Shown: positions 26,399 to 33,558 of the stretch, piece after piece
How the letters are laid out: each line of letters opens with the position of its first letter
How positions within the stretch are numbered: position 1 is the stretch's first letter
Source: Achromobacter spanius
GTDB lineage: Bacteria; Pseudomonadota; Gammaproteobacteria; Burkholderiales; Burkholderiaceae_B
NCBI RefSeq assembly: GCF_003994415.1
Contig: NZ_CP034689.1
Location: 4,526,001 to 4,590,000, forward strand
Length of the DNA stretch: 64,000 bases
Direction: 5' to 3'
The notes under the pieces: generated by a model
The model's input: only the letters and a program-made list of their open reading frames with translations
Databases searched by the model: none
Told to the model about the DNA's origin: nothing
Translations under genes and position numbers: made by a program

Positions 26399-27559
26399 AT
26401 GGATCAACGAGTTGCTGAAGACCTGCCCGTGAACCCTGAAATGGCCGAGCAGCCAGTGAATGAAGCATCACTGCGGACATCCGCAATGAAGTTTCTCGCT
26501 TGGGCTCACCAGCGGGGTTTGCTTTCGACCGACGCTTATTATCCAGGCGATGGATACGAGGCACCGGTACTCGCAAATGCGACAGATGCTGCAGTATCTC
26601 TCCTACGAGCAAAGCTCATACGCGCCGTTGGAATAAACGTGTCTGTTCCAGAGATAGTGGTATTTCTCCAGCGGGCGGTACCAGGAGTTCGACAAGTACT
26701 AACACTGCCGACTGCTTGTGACGGCATTCAGTTGAAGTATCACCAGGGGCAGCCTGACCCGGTCACACCGTCAGCAGTTGGTCAAGCAGCCAACCCGTGC
26801 GCAGTCCACCAAGCTCAGGCGGGCGGACAGTTTTATACGTGCGGGAGTTCCATTTCTGTGGGGAACGCGGCCGCCGCCGGAACGCTTGGGTGTCTGGTAC
26901 GTGATGCCGCAGGCGATCTTTACGGCCTATCGAACAATCATGTCTCGGGAGGTTGCAATTACGCTCCAGGGGGACTTCCCATTCTGGCTCCTGGCGTAAT
27001 GGACGTCAGCCCGAACATGCCACATCCGTTCACCATTGGCACCCACCAGCGCCAGCTTCCGATGAACATGGGCGATCCAACCACTGTAGATACGCTGATC
27101 AATCAAGACGCCAGTATTTTTAAGATTGTGGCGGTGGATCGGATCTCGTCGATGCAACAAAATAGTTACGACACGCCGGCTGCCAGCATGCCTCTGATGG
27201 GCGGCATGCATGTCAAAAAGGTCGGCCGAAGCTCCGGCTTTACAGAGGGCGTCGTGTTGGGCGAAATGGTGGGCGCCCACCGTGTAAACTATCAAGCACC
27301 GGAGCACGCTTTCAGCGGCCCCGTGTACTTCGACCGCATGTTTGCAGTGGTGGGTAAGGCAGACCGCTTCTCCGAACCGGGCGACTCTGGGTCGCTAGTG
27401 GTACATGAAGCTCCTGATGGGATTGACTACGCAGTCGGCATCATAGTTGCGGGGTATACCGACAACCGGGCGCCGGGCAATATCGTTTCGCTGATCATGC
27501 CCATCGAGCCTATCTTGGTCAGCTTCAACGTGACTCTTGTTGCTGGCCACAACGTGTGA
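26399..27559 (+). CDS. Trypsin-like serine protease, prophage cargo
   Basis: 386 residues with no signal peptide, so probably cytosolic. The chymotrypsin-fold catalytic set can be placed: His in LSNNHVSGG at about 180, Asp in NQDASIFKIV at about 237 and Ser in EPGDSGSLVV at about 328. The spacings are close to trypsin. Residues 1-140 form an extra N-terminal domain (SAMKFLAWAHQRGLLS, then LLRAKLIRAVGINVSVPEIV). The overall look resembles the Nal1-like bacterial protease group. It lies at the phage end next to attL, where lysogenic cargo and defence genes collect, and precedes a 72-residue protein after 10 bases. The target is unknown. Confidence 0.72.
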   Translation: MDQRVAEDLPVNPEMAEQPVNEASLRTSAMKFLAWAHQRGLLSTDAYYPGDGYEAPVLANATDAAVSLLRAKLIRAVGINVSVPEIVVFLQRAVPGVRQVLTLPTACDGIQLKYHQGQPDPVTPSAVGQAANPCAVHQAQAGGQFYTCGSSISVGNAAAAGTLGCLVRDAAGDLYGLSNNHVSGGCNYAPGGLPILAPGVMDVSPNMPHPFTIGTHQRQLPMNMGDPTTVDTLINQDASIFKIVAVDRISSMQQNSYDTPAASMPLMGGMHVKKVGRSSGFTEGVVLGEMVGAHRVNYQAPEHAFSGPVYFDRMFAVVGKADRFSEPGDSGSLVVHEAPDGIDYAVGIIVAGYTDNRAPGNIVSLIMPIEPILVSFNVTLVAGHNV

Positions 27560-27569
27560 GAACCAAACC

Positions 27570-27788
27570 ATGGACGCTGCCAGAGAACTTTACGAGAAGC
27601 TCGGCGCGCCTCGCGGCCAGTTGACGGTGACGTGGGGCTTAGACCCTTTGGGAAACCGCTTTTTGCAGGTATGGATTCAATCGGGCTTTCCTGTGCGAGG
27701 AATACCCTCTTCGTTTCGTGGGTACAAAGTTGAGTATTCGACAGCACCACAAACGAAGGCGTTTCGCGGCTTCGCACTAGGCATATAG
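27570..27788 (+). CDS. Small protein paired with the serine protease gene
   Basis: 72 residues from ATG 27570, 10 bases downstream of the protease stop. It reads MDAARELYEKLGAPRGQLTV, then NRFLQVWIQSGFPVRG and GYKVEYSTAPQTKAF. The pattern suggests a small alpha-beta fold. No family is recognised. The spacing argues for a two-gene unit in which this is a partner, inhibitor or sensor for the protease. Confidence 0.55.
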   Translation: MDAARELYEKLGAPRGQLTVTWGLDPLGNRFLQVWIQSGFPVRGIPSSFRGYKVEYSTAPQTKAFRGFALGI

Positions 27789-27804
27789 ACCTGGCTCATT
27801 CGCC

Positions 27805-28003
27805 ATGTGCTCGCTTTACCAGGCCGACAAGAAGGCCGAGGACGCTATTCCGCGACTATCACCAGGCCGGCAAGGAAAAGCGCATGGTCGTCATCCTGCC
27901 GGAGGGCGCGTACAGCGATTGGCTGACCGCGCCCGCTGACGCCGCCAAAGAATTCCTCGCGCCCTTCCCGGCGGATAAGCTGGTCGCCACCCCGATGAAG
28001 TGA
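27805..28003 (+). pseudogene. Remnant of an SRAP (YedK/HMCES-type) gene
   Basis: The start MCSLYQADKKAEDAI has Cys at position 2, the catalytic residue of SOS-response-associated peptidases that crosslink to abasic sites. After about 15 codons the frame shifts. The following frame, FRDYHQAGKEKRMVVILPEG then YSDWLTAPADAAKEF and LVATPMK, matches the C-terminal end of that family. About 150 central residues are missing, so this is a deletion remnant. Confidence 0.6.
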
Positions 28004-28024
28004 AGCGGCGCGAGGCGGACTATA

Positions 28025-28040
28025 CTGGATATATAACCAG
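28025..28040. promoter_or_regulatory. LexA-type SOS box candidate
   Basis: CTGGATATATAACCAG fits the CTG-N10-CAG pattern with an AT-rich core and lies 12 bases before the ATG at 28052, where LexA would block that gene. The SRAP remnant beside it fits a DNA-damage theme. Confidence 0.55.
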
Positions 28041-28051
28041 TGTTCTCCGCC

Positions 28052-28345
28052 ATGACGTTCAAAGCCCCACTCTCTCACGAAGACCTGCGTACCATCCGCG
28101 AGCGCCAGCCATGGAACAGCGATGTAATCGCCCTGCTATGGGAGGTTAAGCGGCTGCGGTCACTTCTGCTTCGGGCGTACCAGCTGTCGGACGATTTCAA
28201 ACGTCCGGCGGGCATAACGGGCGATCTGTACGACGAGTTTATGGCGGCTCTGCGGCAAGAGCCGTGCGTCATTGAGCGCGACCAGGACGTTCAAGAAATG
28301 ATGGAAACCCCCGACAAGCTGCGTAAGGGAATGGGGCCGCGCTAA
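28052..28345 (+). CDS. Uncharacterised phage protein behind a SOS box
   Basis: 97 residues (MTFKAPLSHEDLRTIRERQP, then DVIALLWEVKRLRSLLLRAY and DLYDEFMAALRQEP). It looks all-helical and soluble with no recognised motif. ATG 28052 was preferred over 28040, which lies inside the SOS box. The upstream LexA-type site suggests induction by DNA damage. Confidence 0.62.
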   Translation: MTFKAPLSHEDLRTIRERQPWNSDVIALLWEVKRLRSLLLRAYQLSDDFKRPAGITGDLYDEFMAALRQEPCVIERDQDVQEMMETPDKLRKGMGPR

Positions 28346-28433
28346 CCCCGGGCATGCAGCACCAAATTTCAGACGGTAAACGGTGTAATAATTAGATTCT
28401 GAGAGACCCGTTAAAACCGACAACGAGACACAA

Positions 28434-28841
28434 ATGAAAAAAACGGCATTGCTCGCGACCGTGATGGCCCTTTCCGGCTGCGCAAGTTACGACCTGGCGT
28501 TAATGGACCAAAAGAGCGGCACTACGGGGCATGGACGCGCCACGGCGAACGACTCTATTGCCCTCATTGAATTGAACGGCAAAACCTACGCGGGAAAATT
28601 TAGCTACCGCTCGGACAGCACTTACTCGGTCCCGTCGATTTCCCAATCCGACAATCTTCCCCCTCCGTTGGAGGCGAAGAAAGCAAAGCTGGGGTTTGTC
28701 GGAGGCAACGGAAGCGTGTTTGCAAAGTCGGCGGATAACAGCGGTCTGCGCTGCGTGTTCGCCATGAATGCCCGGACGCAAAACGGCTCGGGCGCCTGTC
28801 TTGACGATGGGGGCAACGTCTATGACCTCCAAGTCAACTGA
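28434..28841 (+). CDS. Predicted lipoprotein, prophage cargo
   Basis: 135 residues. The N terminus MKKTALLATVMALSGCAS is a clear lipoprotein signal with the lipobox LSGC, giving a mature protein anchored by Cys at about residue 16. The mature part is a beta-rich small domain (IALIELNGKTYAGKFSY, then GLRCVFAMNARTQNGSGAC). Prophage lipoproteins at this position often alter the envelope or exclude other phages, but no specific match is recognised. Its 3' end overlaps the next gene by 20 bases. Confidence 0.7.
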   Translation: MKKTALLATVMALSGCASYDLALMDQKSGTTGHGRATANDSIALIELNGKTYAGKFSYRSDSTYSVPSISQSDNLPPPLEAKKAKLGFVGGNGSVFAKSADNSGLRCVFAMNARTQNGSGACLDDGGNVYDLQVN

Positions 28842-29253
28842 GCCGCCGGCGCGCACGACGCCCGCTGCGGCACATAACCTGTCCCGCCTGCTCGCCCAGC
28901 TTGACCACATCAACGGCGCATCCCCGGACACGCTGTCGTGGGATGACGGCACATGGAAGGTGGATTTCTGGCGCCAGTGTGTCAGCGGTCCGGGTGGGGT
29001 CGTTCGATTGAATTCGGCGGAACTTATCATTTTTGGGCGGCTTCTCGCTGCGTCGGGCGCCGTGGTCGAACGTGACGCCCTGCACGCGGACTTGCTGCGC
29101 CTATGGGACTCTGGCGCGGCTGAGAACGTAGGCAGTCGGCTGTCTCTCAGCATATCCCGCATGCGCAACAAGTTCGCCCAGGCCGGGGTGCCGTTCCCGG
29201 TGCGTTCGGTCCGAGGGGCCGGCTACCAATTAACGCCCCCGGGGAACGCCTGA
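28822..29253 (+). CDS. Winged-helix (OmpR/PhoB-type) DNA-binding protein without receiver
   Basis: 143 residues from ATG 28822. Residues about 45-140 match the OmpR effector domain: a beta strand DGTWKVDFWRQCVSGPGG, LNSAELIIFGRLLAASGAVV, a helix pair ending in NVGSRLSLSISRMRNKF, then VRSVRGAGYQL, the diagnostic wing ending. There is no phospho-receiver or membrane segment. It may regulate the phage or host genes by transcription alone. It overlaps the lipoprotein gene, so the two are translationally linked. Confidence 0.78.
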   Translation: MTSKSTEPPARTTPAAAHNLSRLLAQLDHINGASPDTLSWDDGTWKVDFWRQCVSGPGGVVRLNSAELIIFGRLLAASGAVVERDALHADLLRLWDSGAAENVGSRLSLSISRMRNKFAQAGVPFPVRSVRGAGYQLTPPGNA

Positions 29254-29275
29254 GGCCAATCGCCGGCGGTCGTCC

Positions 29276-29497
29276 TCACGGCCGGCCGCATAGCCTTCGC
29301 CATATGGCATTCCCGTCCCGGATCTGGCGTCGGACTGGCGACGGTGTGGCGTCCACCTGTTCCGCCGTATCAAAATAGACGGGCCGTGCGTGCTCGCAGT
29401 ACTCAACGCCTACGGTCGCCGGAGCCGCGCACCCAGTTACGCTTAAGCTCGTCAGCAATAGCGCCATCATCCATACCAGCCGTTTCCTGCTGCACAT
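29276..29497 (-). CDS. Rz1-like outer-membrane spanin lipoprotein
   Basis: 73 residues from ATG 29497, starting inside the i-spanin gene in another frame, the classic Rz/Rz1 arrangement. The signal is RLVWMMALLLTSLSVTGCAA with lipobox VTGC. A short mature part follows. With the Rz-like partner it should fuse inner and outer membranes in the last step of lysis. Confidence 0.75.
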   Translation of the reverse strand: MCSRKRLVWMMALLLTSLSVTGCAAPATVGVEYCEHARPVYFDTAEQVDATPSPVRRQIRDGNAIWRRLCGRP

Positions 29498-29669
29498 CGC
29501 GCGCCTCCTGGCGGGCCTTTGCCGCCTGTTCGTTGATTTGGTCTGCCCGCTCTTGGCGCTCCACCTTCCGCCCCGTAGCGCGCCCCTGGTAGAACACGCT
29601 GACCAAAGTCGCTGCTGCAACGCCGATCAGCAGCAGGAGGCCTTTAAACCGCTCAAGCCATACCGACAT
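29403..29669 (-). CDS. Rz-like inner-membrane spanin
   Basis: 88 residues. One N-terminal membrane helix (LLLLIGVAAATLVSVFYQG) is followed by a charged coiled coil (RKVERQERADQINEQAAKAR), the i-spanin layout. The ATG at 29669 overlaps the 3' end of the endolysin gene; the Rz1-like gene overlaps its own 3' part. Confidence 0.78.
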   Translation of the reverse strand: MSVWLERFKGLLLLIGVAAATLVSVFYQGRATGRKVERQERADQINEQAAKARQEARDVQQETAGMDDGAIADELKRNWVRGSGDRRR

Positions 29670-30153
29670 TGCCGCCTCCAACCGTCGCCATTGCCTGCGC
29701 GTATAGCGCCGCCCAAGTCTCGGGGTGCGGCTTCCCAGGCCGCCAGGTGCGCAGATAAAGCGCCCAGCCGCCGTTCGCGTCACCAAGCGATGGCAGGCGC
29801 AGGGGATCAGTCCACAGCAGCAGGCGGGCGAAAGCTGCCGCCAGGATGTCGTCGTGCGCCAGCGAGTTGTACACGTCCGTCGCGGTCGGCTCGACATCCC
29901 GAACCGCGCACACTGAGCGCGCATCCGCCCAACTCGATGCGTGCGCCAGTACGCCGCGCACGCCGCCCCCGCGTTCGAATTGCCAGAAGCCCACGGCCGG
30001 ACCGTTGATCTGCCGGCGATGCACAAAACGGCTCTCCTGCAAGCCAATGGCAAGCAGCATCACGCGCGCTTCGCGGGTGTCGCGGTCGGCGGGCAAGAGC
30101 GCAAGCGCAGGTGCGATTGCGATATCGAGAACAGTCTTCAAATCCACAATCAC
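29653..30153 (-). CDS. Phage endolysin, lytic-transglycosylase-like
   Basis: 166 residues starting at GTG 30153, which overlaps the upstream stop as GTGA. The catalytic-type glutamate sits in LLAIGLQESRF, followed by GPAVGFWQFERGG, as in lysozyme-fold transglycosylases. Later WALYLRTWRPGKPHPETWAALYAQ fits. It should degrade murein at lysis; no signal peptide, so it needs the holin. Confidence 0.72.
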   Translation of the reverse strand: MIVDLKTVLDIAIAPALALLPADRDTREARVMLLAIGLQESRFVHRRQINGPAVGFWQFERGGGVRGVLAHASSWADARSVCAVRDVEPTATDVYNSLAHDDILAAAFARLLLWTDPLRLPSLGDANGGWALYLRTWRPGKPHPETWAALYAQAMATVGGGNVGMA

Positions 30154-30623
30154 CCCTCCCCACCAGGCCGCACGCCCAGAATCTTCGCGCGGACCTCGGC
30201 CACCCACTCAAGCAGCCCCTTCTGGCGCATGCTTGCCATCCATCGCATGTACGCCCCCAACACCCACCACGCAGGAAGCCCGGCCAGCAACATGCTCGGC
30301 CCCAACACATAGAATTTCGCCAGCAGCGCGTCATCGCTGCCGGCCCCGTGTTGCGATAGCCAAATCATGGCGTCCATCAGCCCTGGCTTCCAGGCGATAA
30401 CGCCTGCGGCAAGCGCCGGCCCGAACATGAACGAGCAAGAAACCGTCGAAATCGTGCGGATAGTGAACTCGCGCACGGATCGTGGCGGCATGATGAGCAG
30501 CCCAAGCATGGCCGCCAGCGCCGCCGGCACGCCGTACGCCATTGCGACCTTCAAGGCAGCGAGGCCTCCCAGCCCCGTAGTACCTGGTTCCATAGTTGCA
30601 CTGCTCCTGTAGACGGTGCGCAT
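30150..30623 (-). CDS. Predicted holin-like membrane protein
   Basis: 157 residues with three hydrophobic segments: KVAMAYGVPAALAAMLGLLI (about 24-43), CSFMFGPALAAGVIAW (about 62-80) and VLGPSMLLAGLPAWWVLGAY (about 107-126). The C terminus is short and charged. It is the first of the lysis genes and overlaps the endolysin start by 4 bases. Holin is inferred from position and topology. ATG 30623 follows GGGAGG. Confidence 0.65.
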   Translation of the reverse strand: MRTVYRSSATMEPGTTGLGGLAALKVAMAYGVPAALAAMLGLLIMPPRSVREFTIRTISTVSCSFMFGPALAAGVIAWKPGLMDAMIWLSQHGAGSDDALLAKFYVLGPSMLLAGLPAWWVLGAYMRWMASMRQKGLLEWVAEVRAKILGVRPGGEG

Positions 30624-30642
30624 GATTGCCTCCCGTTTGGAC

Positions 30643-30666
30643 AAAAAAAAGCCCGCCGAAGCGGGG
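30643..30666 (-). terminator. Intrinsic terminator between tail and lysis genes
   Basis: On the minus strand a 5-bp GC stem (CCCGC/GCGGG, TTCG loop, 30651-30666) is followed by eight T residues (30650-30643). It should end or attenuate transcription from the tail genes before the lysis genes. Confidence 0.75.
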
Positions 30667-30750
30667 TTGTGTGATGCCGACGTGCGGCTATAGGCGGTTT
30701 AGTTCGATAAGAGCTTCTGCACATCCGCGTTGATTCTCATCCCAGCCCCT

Positions 30751-31149
30751 TTATGCCTTGATGCTGGCTGCCAAGATGAAAAGCTCGTCCAAGTTGGCGC
30801 CAGTCAGGCCGAGTAATGCCGCGATGGCCCGCAGCATTTCGCTATCACGCCGGAACTCCTGCAAGTCGGCCCATGCGCGGCGGTACATGGCCGGCGTGTC
30901 CTCGTGATCGATGATGGCCTCGGCCGCTTCGAACAGCGTCGTTTCTCCGTGCGGCGTTTGCCACATGGCCTCACGGCCCTGGAAGCGGCTCACGACTTGC
31001 GGGATAGGGGTAGGCGCGGCAGCCCATTGGCCGTCTTCCCGCGCAACGAAGCTATCGGCGGGACGTTGGCTAATCATGGCTACCCAACCTGGAGGGCAGT
31101 CACCCCCAATCTGTTGCTGGCTTTCACCGGGATGTGCGTATACGTTCAT
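30751..31149 (-). CDS. Tail fibre assembly-like protein
   Basis: 132 residues directly after the fibre gene, overlapping it by 4 bases. WVAMISQRPADSFVAREDGQW is the typical beginning of fibre chaperones and short caudal proteins. The C-terminal 60 residues are helical (YRRAWADLQEFRRDSEMLRA). Position supports a chaperone or small distal tail part. Confidence 0.6.
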   Translation of the reverse strand: MNVYAHPGESQQQIGGDCPPGWVAMISQRPADSFVAREDGQWAAAPTPIPQVVSRFQGREAMWQTPHGETTLFEAAEAIIDHEDTPAMYRRAWADLQEFRRDSEMLRAIAALLGLTGANLDELFILAASIKA

Positions 31150-32666
31150 GCTACTGCCCCTTTAACTTTCCAAACTTTGATCCGGGCGGGCAACCCAGCT
31201 ACACCTATCCCAGTGGAGCCGGTATAAGTGAACGCCCCGCCGCCCAGCGGGTAGCCGATTCCAAGCGCATTCTTTGCGGTGGAAAGAATGATGGAGTTGT
31301 TGCGCATGGTGGCGCGTATGCCGGCCATGTTGGCGTCACCGCTCCACCAACCGGGGTTTCCCCAATTTCCTTCGTACAACACTTCCGGCTCTAAAATAAC
31401 GTGATGGCCGGGGAACGGATTGGTAAGAACATACTGCGAGTTGATCGCGATGTTCGCAGGCGACGCCTCGCTCCCGCCATTTGGGTAGATGATGGTGAAT
31501 TCAATCTGGCCGACCAGCGTCTGAAACTCGGCATCCAAAGCCGCCAAATCGCTAGCCAGTTGCGCGGCGTCCACACTGCCGGGGTTCACAACGGCCCCGA
31601 ACGCATGCACCGTCCAAACACCGGCAACGTTCAGTGGGCGCGTTTCGGCGGCAGTTCGAGCGACCCTGGATGCATCAAACGTGGTTTGGTCGCCCGCACC
31701 GTCTCCAGCCGCATAAGCAATGAACCCGATGCCAGAGCCGGTAGCCTTGGTCGCACTTTGAAATGCGCCAGAGCTGCTCACGACCGCACCTACCCCGCCC
31801 GCCCCGCTTCGCGTAGTCATGGCCCCAGTAAGGTTTTGCAAAGCGTCGCGCTGAATCAGACCGTTCGTGTCCGCCGACATAGCCCCGTCACCGCGCCGGA
31901 AGACCGCGCCAAGCGACCCGGCCGACTTGCCGTTCATATCCGGCACGCGAATGGTGGTCGACCCGTCGCCCACCGTGTACATGCCGCGTTGCGTGGGATC
32001 GCTCTGCCAAGCAGCCTCTGCCACAACAGGTAGCGTGCCTGCGATCACCATGGCAGCGAGATCAGGAAAGGTGGCACGGCTTACCACTTGACCGTCCAGG
32101 GGGATTTGACCGGCAGGAATGGACACCCGCAACGGCCACCAGGATGGCGTGCCCACTGCGATCTTGGAGCGCACCTCGTAACGCGAAGCGAAGGTATCCC
32201 ATTCAGCAACACCTTGGCCCTTGATATAGATGGGTCCGATATTTTCAGATGGGACATCCCCGGCCGAATACACGGTCAACCCCGTCCCCGCCTCTGCAAG
32301 TTTGGCATAGTGCTTAGCCGAAAACCCGTCTCCCTCGACCGGAGCGCCCATCTTGGTAGCCCACTGCTGAGCTAGTTGCGCGCTTGCTTCGGCATCGTCC
32401 GCCTTTTCGGCTGAAATTTGGCGGGAGGCATCAGCGTCCTGCGCCGACTGCGCCGCCTGGTTCTGGCTCGCAGCCGCAGCATTTTTACTGGCCGACGCCA
32501 CTGAGGCGTCTTCATCTGCCGCAATCGCAGCCTCACTTGCCTGTTCAAGTAGCAAATTAGCCTCCGTCGCGAATCCCGGCAGCGCTGCCATAAAGGCGTC
32601 GGCGCGTTCCGGGAAATTCTCCGGATCACTTCGACTGGGCGGCGTCGGAAGATTGGTAATAGCCAT
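31146..32666 (-). CDS. Tail fibre protein with collar-type domain
   Basis: 506 residues from ATG 32666. Residues about 25-110 form an Ala/Gln-rich coiled shaft (ASKNAAAASQNQAAQSAQDA). Residues about 175-270 match the phage tail-collar region (PLDGQVVSRATFPDLAAM, then DPTQRGMYTVGDGSTTIRVP and NGKSAGSLGAVFRRGDG). The remaining C-terminal 230 residues would bind the receptor. Host range should be set here. Confidence 0.82.
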   Translation of the reverse strand: MAITNLPTPPSRSDPENFPERADAFMAALPGFATEANLLLEQASEAAIAADEDASVASASKNAAAASQNQAAQSAQDADASRQISAEKADDAEASAQLAQQWATKMGAPVEGDGFSAKHYAKLAEAGTGLTVYSAGDVPSENIGPIYIKGQGVAEWDTFASRYEVRSKIAVGTPSWWPLRVSIPAGQIPLDGQVVSRATFPDLAAMVIAGTLPVVAEAAWQSDPTQRGMYTVGDGSTTIRVPDMNGKSAGSLGAVFRRGDGAMSADTNGLIQRDALQNLTGAMTTRSGAGGVGAVVSSSGAFQSATKATGSGIGFIAYAAGDGAGDQTTFDASRVARTAAETRPLNVAGVWTVHAFGAVVNPGSVDAAQLASDLAALDAEFQTLVGQIEFTIIYPNGGSEASPANIAINSQYVLTNPFPGHHVILEPEVLYEGNWGNPGWWSGDANMAGIRATMRNNSIILSTAKNALGIGYPLGGGAFTYTGSTGIGVAGLPARIKVWKVKGAVA

Positions 32667-32667
32667 A

Positions 32668-33558
32668 TCAGGTAAGTCCTTCAATTTCCAAACTGCAAAA
32701 AGAAACCAGTGGGTAGGCGATTTCTAATGAGAAGTCACGGTAAAACCCGAAGATCGTCAGCGGGCCATACCCTTGCGCGTCCGTGCCGATCCAGACGCAT
32801 GGCGTGGCGCGAAGGCCAGACAGCAGTCGATAGACTGCGTTGAAGCGAGCTGAATCGACCCAAAGCCGATGAGACATGCGACGAGAGAAGCGCCGCCGCC
32901 GAAACGTCGTGACGCCAGTCGCTGAAGTCTCTTTGCGGCTGTAGTCGATGATGCCGGCGCTACCGCCATACTCGACTTCACCGACCTCATAGGCAGTGCC
33001 ACAGATCATGGCGCCGCACGCGGCATCGGCCCCTGGCGCACTAATCGTCACCTCAAGATGCAGGCTTCCGTATGCGGGAATATCCGTTAGGACAACCTCG
33101 GACAGCGGAATAAACGGCTCAAAGAAGTATTCAAACCAGTTCGAAACAATCGAACCCTCCAGCAACCGAGAATGCTCGTAGATGATTGGCCCTGCGGGGC
33201 CGTCCCTACCCACTACCGACAAATGCGAGCCGCCCAGTTCCAGAAGTGCCAGGCTGTTCGTGATCCCTGGCTTGACCACAACTGCCAGGGGACTGGGCGC
33301 GACCGTCTGCGTGCTGACCTCGCTATCGAACATGAGCCATTTGTTGGTCGGCCCCGCCGCCGCCCAATAGAGCGGCGACAGGTCCGGTTGATGACTTTTG
33401 TTTGGCGCCTGAACGCACTCGTAGATGATCGATTCGAAGAGGACGTGCGCCCCCAGGGGATAGTCGGTTGCCGGATCGTATGCAGGCAGATCACTGTCCG
33501 GCACGCTCGAACTGATGAGCTGTGCCGGACCTATCACCACAGGTTTGATTACTTTCAT
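32668..33558 (-). CDS. Tail-tip/adaptor protein
   Basis: 296 residues, overlapping the tape-measure stop by 4 bases. Residues about 28-60 (YDPATDYPLGAHVLFESIIY, then CVQAPN and SPLYW) resemble a small carbohydrate-binding fold of the chitin-binding 5/12 type. The rest is beta-rich (FEYFFEPFIPLSEVVLTDIP). It occupies the place of the distal tail protein in siphoviruses, with no other tip gene between it and the fibre gene. The function is inferred from position. Confidence 0.6.
   Translation of the reverse strand: MKVIKPVVIGPAQLISSSVPDSDLPAYDPATDYPLGAHVLFESIIYECVQAPNKSHQPDLSPLYWAAAGPTNKWLMFDSEVSTQTVAPSPLAVVVKPGITNSLALLELGGSHLSVVGRDGPAGPIIYEHSRLLEGSIVSNWFEYFFEPFIPLSEVVLTDIPAYGSLHLEVTISAPGADAACGAMICGTAYEVGEVEYGGSAGIIDYSRKETSATGVTTFRRRRFSRRMSHRLWVDSARFNAVYRLLSGLRATPCVWIGTDAQGYGPLTIFGFYRDFSLEIAYPLVSFCSLEIEGLT

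Noticed and set aside
30699..30740. 13-codon minus-strand ORF after the tail fibre assembly gene
   Set aside because: It has a fair ribosome site, but the length and lack of comparison make it unsupported.
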